DNA of 64,000 nt from Adineta vaga (taxonomy: Eukaryota > Rotifera), in assembly GCA_021613535.1 (NCBI GenBank), contig CP075493.1, forward strand, positions 17,732,001 to 17,796,000, read 5' to 3'. Shown one piece after another: positions 20,250 through 32,252 of the stretch (position 1 is the stretch's first letter; each line of letters opens with the position of its first letter). Both the position numbers and the translations under genes were made by a program. The notes beneath the pieces are model-generated. The model saw nothing but the letters and a program-made list of their open reading frames with translations, made no database searches and was not told the DNA's origin.

Positions 20250-23186
20250 ATGTAATTGACGATGAAGATGTGTTTGATGACGAAGCAATTAACGATGAAA
20301 ACAACGATGAAGAACATTTTCAGGTTCAACCGGCGGAAGATAAAAACAACTTTATTCTTGTTAATACACGCATTGATTATCAATATCGTTCAGACAAACT
20401 CAATAAAACGTGTTTATATGATTTTGTCAGTACATTTTATAAGAAAAAAATTAATGAAACAGATTTAAGATATTTATCGAAATCTTCTACAGCACAAGAA
20501 CGACAAGATAATCAAAGAGGTCGACCATGTAATGAACGATTTTCTTTTCAAAACGAACATCCTCAAACAACAACACATCTACTCATGAAATATAGTGAAG
20601 TTCATGTACCCGTTCTTTATGGTCCTCAAATTCCTCGACAAGATCGTGATGATACTCGAGAGCGATACAATCGTGCACTTCTCACACTTTTTGTACCATG
20701 GCGCAATGTAACCGATCTTTGTAACATTGATGAAACATGGGAAGATGCATTCGAATCTCGAAAAGATCTTATTTTTGCTCATTCATGGAAGATTATAGAA
20801 AATATTCAACTTTTACATGAATGTAAAAAAGATCGTGATGAACATCTACTTCAAGTTATTGCCGAAGCACAAGTCGATAATGATTCGATTGAACCTACAT
20901 TTTTACCATCAAATCAAGGTGCTGATGGTGAATACGAAGTAGATGATATCGACGGTTTGATTCAACTAATAGGCAGTGTAGATGAATATACAGCTGCTGC
21001 AATTAATGCTACGAAAAAATCAACAGAAAATGTGTATATTCGAGAAACAGTTGAAGCTGTCGAAAAAGTTGGACGTTTCAATCACATGAATCGTAAGTGC
21101 TATTTGTTTTATGACTCATATCCTTTAGAAAAAATATAAACTGTTTTAGAACAGGATCAACATGTTTCACATACGGGTATTGATCGACAAATTGTACCGT
21201 TTATTTCTGCAACTTCTAATCTCATTAAACTTAATTCAAAATGGCAAGATCAATTGAAGATTGAAAAAGAACGAATTAGACGCAGTTTGATTTCGGGAAA
21301 ACATAATAATGATGATGATAGATTGAATTATGATGATGTAACCAACGCCGTTGTAACCGTAGTCAATCCATGTAATAATTGAACTGATTTCGAAAAAAAG
21401 ATATCAATTCCTCCAGTACTTGTAGTTAAAAACAATTACTCAACTCAAAGAAGCATCATTGATGAATTTACATTGAACAAAGAATAAAAAGCTGCATTCT
21501 TGATAATAACAAGTCATCTCGATGGTGATAGTCGATGTCGTACAGGTATTTCCGTGAAATAAATCATTGCTTCTTTGATTCAATAATCCATTTTAGGTGA
21601 CAATAATGGTCAACTCATTATGTGTGTACCTGGATGTGGTGGAACGGGCAAATCACAATTGATTCGTGCTCTTACAGAATATTTTCTTGTTACAAAAAGA
21701 ATGCAAATGATGCGAAAACTTGCATCTACCGGAATTGCAGCTGCTGAAATTGGTGGCATGACAATTCATTCATTTTCGGGTGAACAACGTAATTCATGAA
21801 AGCCACGTACCATCAAACCAGGTGATTCCAAACTTGAAAACGAATGGAGACCTGTTGAATACCTTTTAATTGATGAAATGAGTATGGTTGGCTTAACATT
21901 ATTAGGAAAACTCAATAGAATCATTTGCTCTGCCAAACATGTTGATGTTCGAGTTTCATTTGGTGGTGTGAACGTCATCTTCTTTGGCGATTATTTACAA
22001 TATCGACCAGTCTATGATTCACCACTGCATACTGATTTTTCATTATCATCAAAAAAGAAACAGGGAAAAATACCATCTGAAAAAGAAATTCAACAACTTG
22101 TTGCACGTTCTTTAATTCTTCAAATGAATTGTGTGGTGAAACTTACACAACAGATGCGAACAGAAGATTTACGATATCTTCAATTACTCGATCGGCTTCG
22201 TCATGGACAATGCAGTTATGACGATTATGAATTATTGCAAACACGACTTGTTGGACAACCATCAATAGAATCTCTACATGATTCTCCATGGAACAAAGTA
22301 AATCAACTTTTTCATATAAAGAAAGAACTATTTTAATGTTTTTTAGGCGCCTATTCTCGTGTTTCGAAATGAAATTCGCACTCAAATAAATAATAAGGCT
22401 GCAATTCATAATGCAACACAGATGGGTCATCCACCGATGGTATGTGTTGCTCAAGACACGTGTAAAGGCAAAGTAATCGAAGATCCAGTATTGCGTAAAA
22501 AGCTATTAGAGTTATCTGATAGCAAGACAGAACATTTACCTGGTCTATTACCTTTTGTACCAGGTATGCCTGTCATTTTAACGCAAAATATTGCTACTGA
22601 ATTAGGTCTTATCAATGGTATTAATGGAATATTTCGACAATTAGTATATCACGAAGATTCGGTATCAACAGGAAATTTATCAGAAATGTTTCCGAATAAT
22701 ACACAATATATTCGTCGACCAATATATGCTTTAATTGAGATTGTTAAATCGAAGATTGAATGCAAACTTCAAGATCTTCAACCAAAACTTATACCAATTC
22801 CACTTATAGAACAAACATTTCAGGTTGACGTTGCTGATCTTATTCCAAAAGATAAGAAACCAAAATCAAATCAAAAGACAGTTTTATCAATTAAACGATC
22901 TGCATTACCACTTGTACCTGCTTATTGTATTACAACACATAAAAGTCAAGGTCAAACATTGAGCAAAGTGGTTATCGATTTAAAATTACCAAATGAAACG
23001 GATGATATTGCAGCAGTGTACGTGCCATTATCTCGTGTAAAACGTTTAGCCGATCTAGCTATTCTACGACCATTTGATTATAAAGTTTTGCTGATGAAAC
23101 CATCTAAATCTCAAGTTACCGAAATGGAAAGACTGGATCAACTGTTTTTGAAAACACGATCACGTTTTCCGGAATGGTTTCAATAA
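20250..23186 (+). pseudogene. Helitron PIF1-like helicase, C-terminal half
   Basis: This is the helicase half of the Helitron protein begun at 1-2779. Predicted exons are 20250-21092, 21150-21545, 21597-22297 and 22347-23186. The first has the Helitron linker with an acidic patch and the conserved YSEVHVPVLYG and LFVPWRN segments. The SF1 helicase motifs follow: Walker A in VPGCGGTGKSQLIRAL, Walker B in YLLIDEMSMV, FFGDYLQYRPV, the QMR motif in LTQQMRTEDL, FVPGMPVILTQNI, and the last motif in AYCITTHKSQGQTL and YVPLSRVK. Three in-frame stops are visible: TGA near 21379, TAA near 21485 and TGA at 21797-21799. All can be reached by one C-to-T or G-to-A change. The copy is therefore inactive as a protein, though the Walker motifs remain. 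Confidence 0.9.
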
Positions 23187-24565
23187 ATCATACATTTAAT
23201 AAGACAGCTCTTACTGATTTTATCAATTTGTACAATAGACAATTTGCATTTTCCATAAATTTCATTATCTTTCATTAAATTATGGAATTTCCACATTTTA
23301 ATATTCTTTAAGATAAGATGATTGTACTTTCAGATTATGTTGTGCATATTTACATAGATATTGTTTTTTCTGTTCATTTTTCTTTGTTTCAATCACATAT
23401 AAAATAAATTTTTGTTATGCAGTTGATTAAGACAGTTTTTGACAAACCTTCTCCACTGCAATTTGAATTAGAATATTTTTTTTTTAATTCCTACGAAATG
23501 ACTTATACGATTACAAGCTTGAAAAGAACTGTGACGAGTATATAATAATAGAATCCAAAATATTATGAATGATTTCAGCATGAAAAACATTTACTGTTAG
23601 CCATTCAGTCGAGGGTTAAGCGAGTTTGCCTCGACGAGCGTTACTAGTTGTAACTAAACGATAATTCGTCTTTGGTAATAAATTCTCAAAACGATTTCTC
23701 TTTGTTAAATAAGTTTCAATTGGTAAAGTCGTATTCATATTTACTTAATTTAATATTCATTTCAAGTCGAAAATAAGGAATTTCTAATGACCATATCAGT
23801 AAAATAGTAGTTGAATGTGATGTTATATAAGCATATTTCTTTTCATTAGGGATTGTTGTTATTTTTGACATTTTGATCAATTTGGGAAAACTACGTTCCC
23901 AGCGTTTTTCTGTTTGATCATTTCCATAATATCAACTGATTTAAAAAAAAATGAATATCGATTACCAATAATGACGTAAAACGAAAGTAATCTTTACCAT
24001 TGATAGAAAATAACTAGTACGATAAATATCTTGAGGGTTTGGGTGTTATTCTCTAAGATTATTCACATACTCACACTCAAGAAGAATAAAATGACAATTG
24101 TGCTTTGAGATATAAATCGCTTTATCGCAATATTTTATTGTTGATACTGATATAACACTACAGTAAAGAAACATATACCTTTTTTTTGTCGTTTATCTGT
24201 CAATAAGTATTTTAGATTAAAAAAAAGTACGATTAAGTACGATCGTAATCTGTAAATGTTACTCGTACTTTTGTTGAAAGTACGATAGGATTTTGTTTGT
24301 CGAAGAGATTAGATTAGATTAGATTAATTGTTAGTTTAGTATAAATTTATATATATACATAAGAGATTTGTTGTTGATAATACAATAATAAATCTGATAT
24401 TGCGATTGTATAAATACATTTGTCATCTACTGGAATTTCTCACGATTCATAATCAGTAAGTAGAAGTTTCTTCATCTTATCATCAAAATACAACTGGCAA
24501 TTGAAATAATCATCATAATTCTTGGTTCGATTACAAACAAATATTTATTTACTTTGAACAACTAA
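23187..24565. other. Intergenic region between the Helitron and the sulfatase
   Basis: No ORF is supported. It should contain the Helitron 3' end, but I could not fix a CTRR end with its hairpin. It holds the inverted repeat copy at 23605-23643 and a short AGATT microsatellite near 24307-24325. The sulfatase promoter must lie in the last few hundred bases. Confidence 0.5.
23605..23643 (-). repeat. Inverse copy of the 27309 repeat
   Basis: The segment TCAGTCGAGGGTTAAGCGAG with the following GCCTCGACGAGCGTTAC is the reverse complement, with a handful of mismatches, of 27307-27345 (GTAACGCTCGTCGTGCCGAC and on to CCCTCGACTG). The pair encloses the sulfatase and the knottin-like gene. Confidence 0.75.
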
Positions 24566-26507
24566 ATGTCTATTATTTCTCTATTAATTGTTTTGTTCAT
24601 CATAGGTAATAAATTCTTCATTCAATAGAAGATTCTATAGTAAAAGTGATTAGTTTGAGTTCAATACATTTTTGTTTTAATAAAACAGTAAAAGTAAGTA
24701 TAATAATTCTTTTTTTCTTCAAGAATATGTTCAAGGTGATAGTGCCAGCATGTCTCAATCGAAATTAAATGATTCACCTAATTTTCTTATTATTATTGCT
24801 GATGATCTCGGTTGGTCAGATTTATCACCATTTGGTAGTGAAATCAATACACCCAATCTTCAAATGCTTGCCAATAATGGAATTCGATTTACTGATTTTC
24901 ATACATCTTCAACTTGTTCACCTACTCGATCGATGCTTATGAGTGGTACAGATAATCATATAGCTGGTTTTGGTCAAATGAGAGAAACAATTGCACTTTA
25001 TCCAGATATCTGGTTGGGAAAACCTGGATATGAAGGTTATTTGAATAAGCGTGTTGCAGCTTTACCTGAGATCTTACAAGATGCTGGTTATTTCACAACG
25101 ATGAGTGGAAAATGGCATCTTGGAAGTATTCCTGAACGATTTCCAGTAAGTCGAGGTTTCGAAGAAAGTTTTGCTTTATTGTCTGGTGGTGCAATTCATT
25201 ATGTTACCGAAATTCTTATTCCATTACTTGTACCGAGCTATGTTCACAATTTTGAACCGATTAACTATACGTTACTCGAAAATTTTTATTCAACTGATTA
25301 TTTTGCTACTCAACTAATCAATAATTTAAAAGTAAATAATGCAAAAAGTAAAAAGCCATTTTTTGCTTATCTACCTTTCACTGCTCCACATTGGCCTCTA
25401 CAAGCACCTGCCGATCTAATTGCTAAATACAAAGGAATGTACGATGATGGTCCAACTGTCTTACGGGAAAAAAGACTTGCAAAACAACGTCAATTGGGTC
25501 TTCTCCCGGATGATGCAATCGTGTCACCTGTATATACAAATGCAAAAGAATGGGAGAAACTTACACCTACTGAACGAGCTTTTAGTGCTAAAACAATGGA
25601 AATCTATGCAGCCATGGTAGAACGGATAGATTTTGCTATTGGACGTGTTATAGATTATCTGAAAGAAAGTAATCAATTTGATAATACATTTATTATGTTT
25701 ATGTCAGACAATGGTGCAGATGGTGTCGACATGAGAAATGTTTCAATTTTCTCTCCTACACAAAGTACTCAATTCTTCAATAATAGCTACGAAAATCTTG
25801 GTAATAAGGATTCATTTATTTGGTATGGACCGAGATGGGCGCAAGCATCAACTGCACCTAGTCGAATGACTAAAGGTCATATTACTGAGGGTGGTATTCG
25901 TTCTCCAGCAATCGTTCATTATCCAAAACTCGGCAAAACTTTAAATATCAGTCATGAATTTACAACCGTCATGGATATTTTACCAACTGTCTTGGAACTC
26001 GCAAATATCTCTCATCCAGGCACGATATTTCGTAATCGTACTGTTGTGACACCAAGAGGAAAATCATGGGTATCACACTTACTTAATTCTAATGAACATG
26101 TGCATCATGTTCATAACGAACAGGATTTCATAGGTTGGGAATTATTTGGTCAACGAGCCATCCGTCGTGGAAACTACAAAGCTATTTTCATTCCAAATCA
26201 ATTAAATACAGCTAAATGGGAATTATATAATTTAACTCAAGATAAAGGTGAATTTAATAACTTGGCTGATCAACAGCCAGATTTGCTGAAAGAACTCGTT
26301 GATGCATGGTTTATATATGAAGCTGAAACCGGTGTTATTCTTCCAGAAGATGCATGGGCTATTCGATATCCACCCAACATTTTTGGATCACTTGGTAATC
26401 AAAATGTGACTCCTCCAATTGAAATTGGAAGTATAGGTGTAATCAATTATATTAACTTTTATCTGTATGCTTGTGCTCTAGTACTCTATCTTTCTTTATC
26501 TTTTTAA
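24566..26507 (+). CDS. Secreted or membrane-anchored sulfatase (arylsulfatase type)
   Basis: This enzyme hydrolyses sulfate esters. The joined frame has 607 residues: exon 1 24566-24605, an intron of 118 bp, and exon 2 24724-26507. Exon 1 supplies a signal peptide (MSIISLLIVLFII), so the upstream ATG is preferred over the Met at 24750. Metal-binding Asp residues are in IIIADDLGWSD. The formylglycine signature is CSPTRSMLMSG, in which the Cys is converted to the catalytic residue. SGKWHLGS and the C-terminal metal motif MSDNGAD are also present. Several N-glycosylation sites are visible. The last 20 or so residues are hydrophobic (FYLYACALVLYLSLSF) and could be a GPI signal or a membrane anchor. 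The sequence is closest in style to bacterial and lower-metazoan arylsulfatases with a GFGQM-type loop. No internal stop is seen, so it looks functional. Confidence 0.92.
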
Positions 26508-26605
26508 AAGATGAGTCAGAATTACAAAAAAACACCGATATAAACCCTCGCAGTTATGTTTGATTTTGTTTTCATTTCGAATAAATCATTGTAACATTTA
26601 TTTTG

Positions 26606-26935
26606 CTACTTAACAAAGTAGTAAATACTGATGTCAATTATCTTGACAAAAATAAATTGTTTTAGTATGATTTTCATAGAATTGACGTAACATCGACGTA
26701 ATTGCTTGTAATCATTAATTAATTCATATCGGCATGCTACTAATGAACAACAATCATCTTTAGTTTTACATGTTTCACCTAATTTCGCACATATTTTCAT
26801 GGGCTCAAACGAAAGATGAGGAATTATTGGTTGAAGAGTACTGAGAATCTCAGGTTTATACTCTATTATTCTTGAGAAAATCTTTTCTTCAACAATAATA
26901 AATACAAATAAAATACCAATGAAATCACTCTTCAT
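26606..26935 (-). CDS. Small secreted cysteine-rich protein with a knottin-like pattern
   Basis: A 109-residue ORF with an N-terminal hydrophobic signal (MKSDFIGILFVFII). In the middle is a six-cysteine array with spacing C-x6-C-x5-CC-x4-C-x11-C, running from CAKLGETC to RRC, which fits the inhibitor-cystine-knot fold. Such folds occur in protease inhibitors, antimicrobial peptides and venom peptides, so the function cannot be told from the pattern. Unusually, a hydrophobic tail of about 25 residues follows the last Cys. Either the protein is tethered, or the true end is an unrecognised splice. It is convergent with the sulfatase, about 100 bp from its stop. Confidence 0.55.
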   Translation of the reverse strand: MKSDFIGILFVFIIVEEKIFSRIIEYKPEILSTLQPIIPHLSFEPMKICAKLGETCKTKDDCCSLVACRYELINDYKQLRRCYVNSMKIILKQFIFVKIIDISIYYFVK

Positions 26936-28785
26936 CGTCTCTTCATTTTTAATGAACGAATTTTGATAAGAATAAGTATCTAATATATATATATAGACGA
27001 CGAAAAATACAATGATGATATATCATTAATACGTCATATTGTTTTGTATTCACTTGTATGATTATGTAATATATTAAATTTGTTGAATAATTTATCTAAA
27101 AAAATATTTGATAAAATAATATAAAGAAAGAAGAAAAAACAAATATTCAACATTCTCATTAGTAAATTCATTTTCATTATACGAACTAATTTCATATTTT
27201 AGTTTTTCTTTTAAAATATTTAATTCTTTTAATATAATATTTCATTTTATTTATTTATTTTCATATTATCTATTTGAAAAAAATATTGTCATATAAATAA
27301 AAACAAGTAACGCTCGTCGTGCCGACTCACTTAACCCTCGACTGTGGAGGACAGATATTTTTTTAGTCTCGCAATAGTGAGACGAAGTGACCGAGCAACT
27401 TTACATATGAGGAAACGATTGAAGTGCTTTTGTTTAATTATTTATTAACTTTCGAAAACAAAAAAGACTCGATTTTTCAAACATGTAACGCTCGGCGGGC
27501 CGACTCACTTAACCCTTGGCTGTGGAGGACGGGTATTTTCAGTTTGACACAATACTGTGATGAATTGATCTCGAAACTCAAGATAAGAGAAAACGGCTTT
27601 CCTGTTACTGTTAAAATATGTATCCGCCTTCGAAAACAGAATGTTAACTTTGTTTTCGTGAAATAAATTTCACCTAACACCCAACTCAACACCCCCAACC
27701 CATGGTTTCACCCAACATCCATCTCTATACCCCCCCCCCCCACAGTTTCAGCCACCACCCATCTCTATACCCATCCACGATTTCAGGCGTCTCATCACTG
27801 ATTTTTTTGTTGACCCTTGACCTTTGACCCTGACACAAACAAATTTGCATACAACCTATTTTTTTTCATATGACCCTCCTTACAGTCGAGGGAACAAAAA
27901 AAGAGTAAAACATTTCTGTATTTCGAATAACTTGTTACAATTTTGTCAATCGATTAAATAAATCAACTATATTTTATTTTATTTTCTTATTCGAATTAAA
28001 AGAGAAATTTTTAATGAAAAATAAATATTCTACTTTGATACATTCGCAAGAACAGAACTAAAAGCAATTGAACTTTTAATTAATTGTCTTATACCTTCAT
28101 CATATACTTGAAGGCAACTTAAACTAACTGTTTCACGTTTATATTGACCTTTAATATAGTTGTTAATTTCTCAAAATAAAATTTTTTTACTAATAAGAGA
28201 GTTTATTCAATAAAATCTTCATTATATTCTAAATCATGTAAATCGATATCATTCTTTTGTAAGACTATGTATCATTAAATGTTTGCATCTTAGGTAAACG
28301 TCTATTCTTCAGATAAATCTATTAAAAAAACTGAAATATTGAATACGTTCACAAAGAATTAGTGGTAATTGTTCATTAATTATTGTTGTTGATGATTTAG
28401 ATGATGAGGTTTATTCATCTATTTGTTAGAAGTTCTGGGAAAGTTACTAAACTATATTTCGATTTTTTTAACATTAATTCTACGAATATATTTTAAGATG
28501 ATGAGCTGGTCTTAAGAGTGTATGAGATTTTTTAAGATGATAATCAGGGTTAAATTCGTGCTTCATTATTTGTTCTATGTGGATAATAAAGATGATTTTC
28601 ATTTAAATATCCTAATATTAAAACACGAATACTTTGAACTTGTTCTCGATAAAATGACTTACAGATCTCTTTTATTCCTGAAGACATATTTATGAAAATC
28701 AAAGAGAAATAATATGTCGTTGTCGTTTAGCACGTAATATAAGAAGATTTTCTTTTAATGCGATTAATTCAATAATGATCATCCT
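26936..28785. other. Intergenic AT-rich region with repeats and possible decayed coding sequence
   Basis: The first 360 bp are low-complexity AT-rich DNA. The diverged direct repeats at 27307-27700 are listed separately. A pyrimidine tract with a C-run lies near 27710-27750. Between about 28400 and 28785 the minus strand reads, with stops and shifts, as something like an LRR/F-box-type protein (fragments LILRAKRQRHIISL and YLNENHLYYPHRTNNE). That is weak and not called as a gene. Confidence 0.4.
27307..27700. repeat. Diverged tandem repeat, unit about 175 bp
   Basis: GTAACGCTCGTCGTGCCGAC with TCACTTAACCCTCGACTG at 27307 recurs at 27484 as GTAACGCTCGGCGGGCCGAC with TCACTTAACCCTTGGCTG. Both are followed by TGGAGGAC and later TTCGAAAACA. 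A further trace (CAGTCGAGGG) is near 27885. An inverse copy lies at 23605-23643. Confidence 0.75.
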
Positions 28786-31700
28786 TTATGATGAAAGTTT
28801 TTCTATTATTACATCCAATTGCCTTTCATAATCTAGAGTTTTGGGAGGACTAGGTCCAAAAGCAATTATTGCAGATGTGATTGACTCCCTTGCAGAATCG
28901 AATGCTTCTGGGTAACGTTCAATAACATAAAAAATCGAAGCTATGAAATTGTATGTATATGCTAGATTTTGATGATTGACAGGATCACTTCGTAAAAGTA
29001 TATCACGCACTTTTTCAAAGATTATGAGCGCTTTTTCGTACTCTCTCACATTACACAAGTCAATGGCTACTTGGTTGTATTCCATAGTCAACGATATATC
29101 ATTTAGCTGAAGAAGTCTTTGGTAAGTGTCGAGGAAATTAATAGCCGAATCACAGGATTGCAGTACATATTCTTTTAGGTCATTTAAATGAACCGTTTCT
29201 ATATCATCATTTGATGAATTTTGTGATGCTAATAAGTGATAATTTTGCATCTTTGTAATAATTAGTTTGTTCTGTTTATTTTCCTCCATGGATATATCTA
29301 ACAACAATTGACGATCACTCTTATTAATCGAAGGCGGTAAGTTAGCATCCGATCCTAGTTCTCATTGGACTTTCATTTGTTGTCCGATTATCTCGTTAAT
29401 CTGACATATAGAATTCAATATATCACACTGATCTGTTTCTGATAGATCGTCAAGATTATTTTGAAAGGGAGTTCGTGTCCCGTAATTTTTCATGTATACA
29501 TTAAGATCTTCCCAGTCGTGAATTCTATTAGAATATTGTTGTCACAACAGACCAATCGTGCGTTTCATAATGTTGTTTTCGTTATCGGTAGATTCCTTAT
29601 TCAAAGCGAACATGGTTTGTTGTACTTGAAGCAGATTGCTATTTGTCTGCATCAATCCGCGGAAATCGGTTGTCAGCATCTTCAATGCACCAATACATCC
29701 ATAAGTAGACAGCAGTTCTGAATGATGTTCTCCAAGTATTTGTTTTTGAATTCGAACTGCTTCTTCGTAGTGACATAGTGCAGTTGAAGAATTTCCTAAT
29801 GATTGTTGTGCTGATCCAAGCTCTCGATATGTCACAGCAACGAGAGGATGAATAGATGACATGCTTTGTTTCAAAATAACAAGAGCTTTTTCAAGATGAC
29901 GAAGGGCCATTGCAAAATCACCTTTTCTTTAGTATACAGAACACATAATGAGATGTGTTCTTCGGAATCCCCAATGATCTAATAAGTGTATTTTTTCATA
30001 TATTTTCAGTGCATTCTCCAAATATTCGACTGCAGATGGATAATCACCCATGTCACTCTTGATCATAGCAATATTGACATTTGCTGCGGCAACATCTAAA
30101 TGATCTGCTGGTAGAGAGTTATTCGCGATCATAAACGCTTTTTCGAAGTATAAAAGTGCGTCTGAATAATTGCAAAGAGATCGTTGGGAAAATCCACTAT
30201 TCGTGTAAATTTTTATCATTATTGGATTATTGGAGAACTGAGAGTTTTCTAAAATGTCGCGACATGTTTGTAGGTTCGAATGTGCTAAGAGATGATTGCC
30301 CATTTCGAGATGCAAAACAGCAATTGTGTTATAAACCACACCTAGACCTGGATGGCCTATCGGAAGTGTCCTCTTTTGTATTTCTAATGCTTTCTGAGCG
30401 TATGACAATGCTGTCGAATATTCTCCGAGTGAGTAATATGAAGAAGCGATATTTGTATAAATTTGAGCTAAATCTGGATGATTATGAGGTAAGCACTTCT
30501 CTAGAATTTGTAATGCTTTCTGATAATTGATCAAAGACGATGCAAAATCGCCCATCTGATCTTGAGTTGTGCCAATGAACCAGTGTATCATGCCGTAAAA
30601 GCGATGGTCAGGAGGTAAGTGTTTCTGAAAGATTTTTAAAGCTTTATTATAGTTGTCAAAGGATGCAGAAAAATCTTCCGTTAGTGCGAGTATTACTCCG
30701 TTATCGGGAGTGAAAAATGCCTATGAAGAAATCATCAGACGGTAAATATTGTAGCCAAAAGTTCAGTAAACGCTCACAAAATACTTGTGCCAAAGTATGC
30801 TCCCGTTTAACCAAATATGAATTGATCATTGACTGTCCGATAGTCAGCTGTTGTATCAACTGTGATTGTTTATCGTCGTCATTAATAGCGTAGAAAAGAT
30901 CATTATAGATTTCCAAAGCACCATCATAGTTTCCTATCCTTTCCATAAAAAAAGCTATTCGAAACCATCCCTGAGCAAGATCTATTTCTTGTCTTAGAAA
31001 ATCAGTAAGATTCTTCAAATCAGAATCATCTTTATTTGTTGCAGTTAAGTTTACTAACCACAACCGTTCTTCTACTTCTTTCATGTTACCAATTCGAAAT
31101 ACGCTGTGCATGGAGAGTAGAATCTCTCGTTCTTCTGGATAATTACTAAACTTTTCTACAGATGTGAATGGAACTGAAGAGATTGTTGAATCAATTTCTA
31201 TTTGGAAGATAATTCCTGTAGTATCACTCTGCCACCGAGCACTTTCAGCTAACATTTGTGCCACATTCTTATCCATACTTGTTGATAGGAAGCAATTGAA
31301 TGAGAAGAGAGCACCTTGACTCTTCTTCATTTCTTCGAATTTTCTATTTGATAGTCCCTGTCCAGAAAGCCATTTTCATCAGCACTTTCATATCTTGATT
31401 TCTCAATGCTTTGTTTACATTGGAATATAAAAAACTGGCTTTTGTATACCACCAAATGGCATTATTTTCATCATATTCTTTTTCAAATTGATTGACATCG
31501 TTGGATTTGTAATCGATACTCGTCGATGAATCTCGACAGTATTTGATAAAGTCAGTCTTGGCTTTGTTTTTGTCATGTTTTATTCCAATCAAAATTTCTT
31601 TGAATAGTTGTGTGTACATAAATGATGAATCAAGTTCATCAAATGATAAATTTGGATTAGACGATAAAAAACTAAATGGTGAATCCGTAGATAACTGATA

Positions 31701-32252
31701 GAACTCTTGTTTGATTACATAGCACATTTGTTCAATATGATGATAAACACTTTTGACTTTTTTATTCCAAGTTCCAATGACATAATTTTCATTGTTGAGT
31801 TGATGATGATCACGATAAAACAGATAAATAGAATGAATCTGTGGAATAAAATTAATGAGAGGAATAATGTCTACGTAAGGATAGTTGTATATTATTATCA
31901 GAGCATGAACGTCATTCATGTCTGTTAGAGAATCAATGCATTGATCTTGATCTGTGTAATACTCAGTTAATGATGAAATACTTTGTAATTCTTCGTTTAG
32001 ATTCTGAAAAACAAGATCGGATTGGTCAATATTTGAAGTTAAAACAATAATAACAGTCTTCTTTGTTATAGGTTTTGTATCGACTGATTGTTTACTTTCG
32101 TTTTTGTTCATAGGGCTCATATCGATCCATTTTTCAATGACTTTACGGCTTTGGTCATCTGAAAAGTTTGTTAACAATGAAGAATCGATTGAATTCGACA
32201 CAACAGTCGATTGAGCAGTAGTATTTGCATGTTCAGTTTTTGGTTCTGTCAT
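28786..32252 (-). pseudogene. ADP-ribosyltransferase (ART) fused to kinesin-light-chain-type TPRs, broken
   Basis: This family, greatly expanded in bdelloids, couples an arginine-specific mono-ADP-ribosyltransferase-like domain to TPR repeats. The N-terminal part (31344-32252) is a Ser/Thr-rich region followed by a domain with IIVLTSN and ALIIIYNYPYVDIIPLI. Then comes the ART region (LFSFNCFLSTSMDKN; PEEREILLSMHSVFRI, which holds the usual E-x-E-like part). About nine TPRs follow (motifs such as ALEIYNDLF, ALQILEKCLPHNHPDLAQIYTNIASSYY, ALEIQKRTLPIGHPGLG). Damage seen: a frame change near 31340, with the first ART strand apparently deleted; a one-base shift near 30710; an in-frame TAA near 29926; TGA near 29539; and TGA near 29370. 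The remaining TPR frame runs in one register to the stop at 28786. No functional product is expected. Confidence 0.85.

Noticed and set aside
27424-27666. 80-codon plus-strand ORF and its opposite-strand partner
   Set aside because: They lie inside the diverged 175-bp tandem repeat and both strands are open by composition. No motif or signal.
30156-30530. 124-codon plus-strand ORF
   Set aside because: Shadow of the TPR coding sequence on the other strand.
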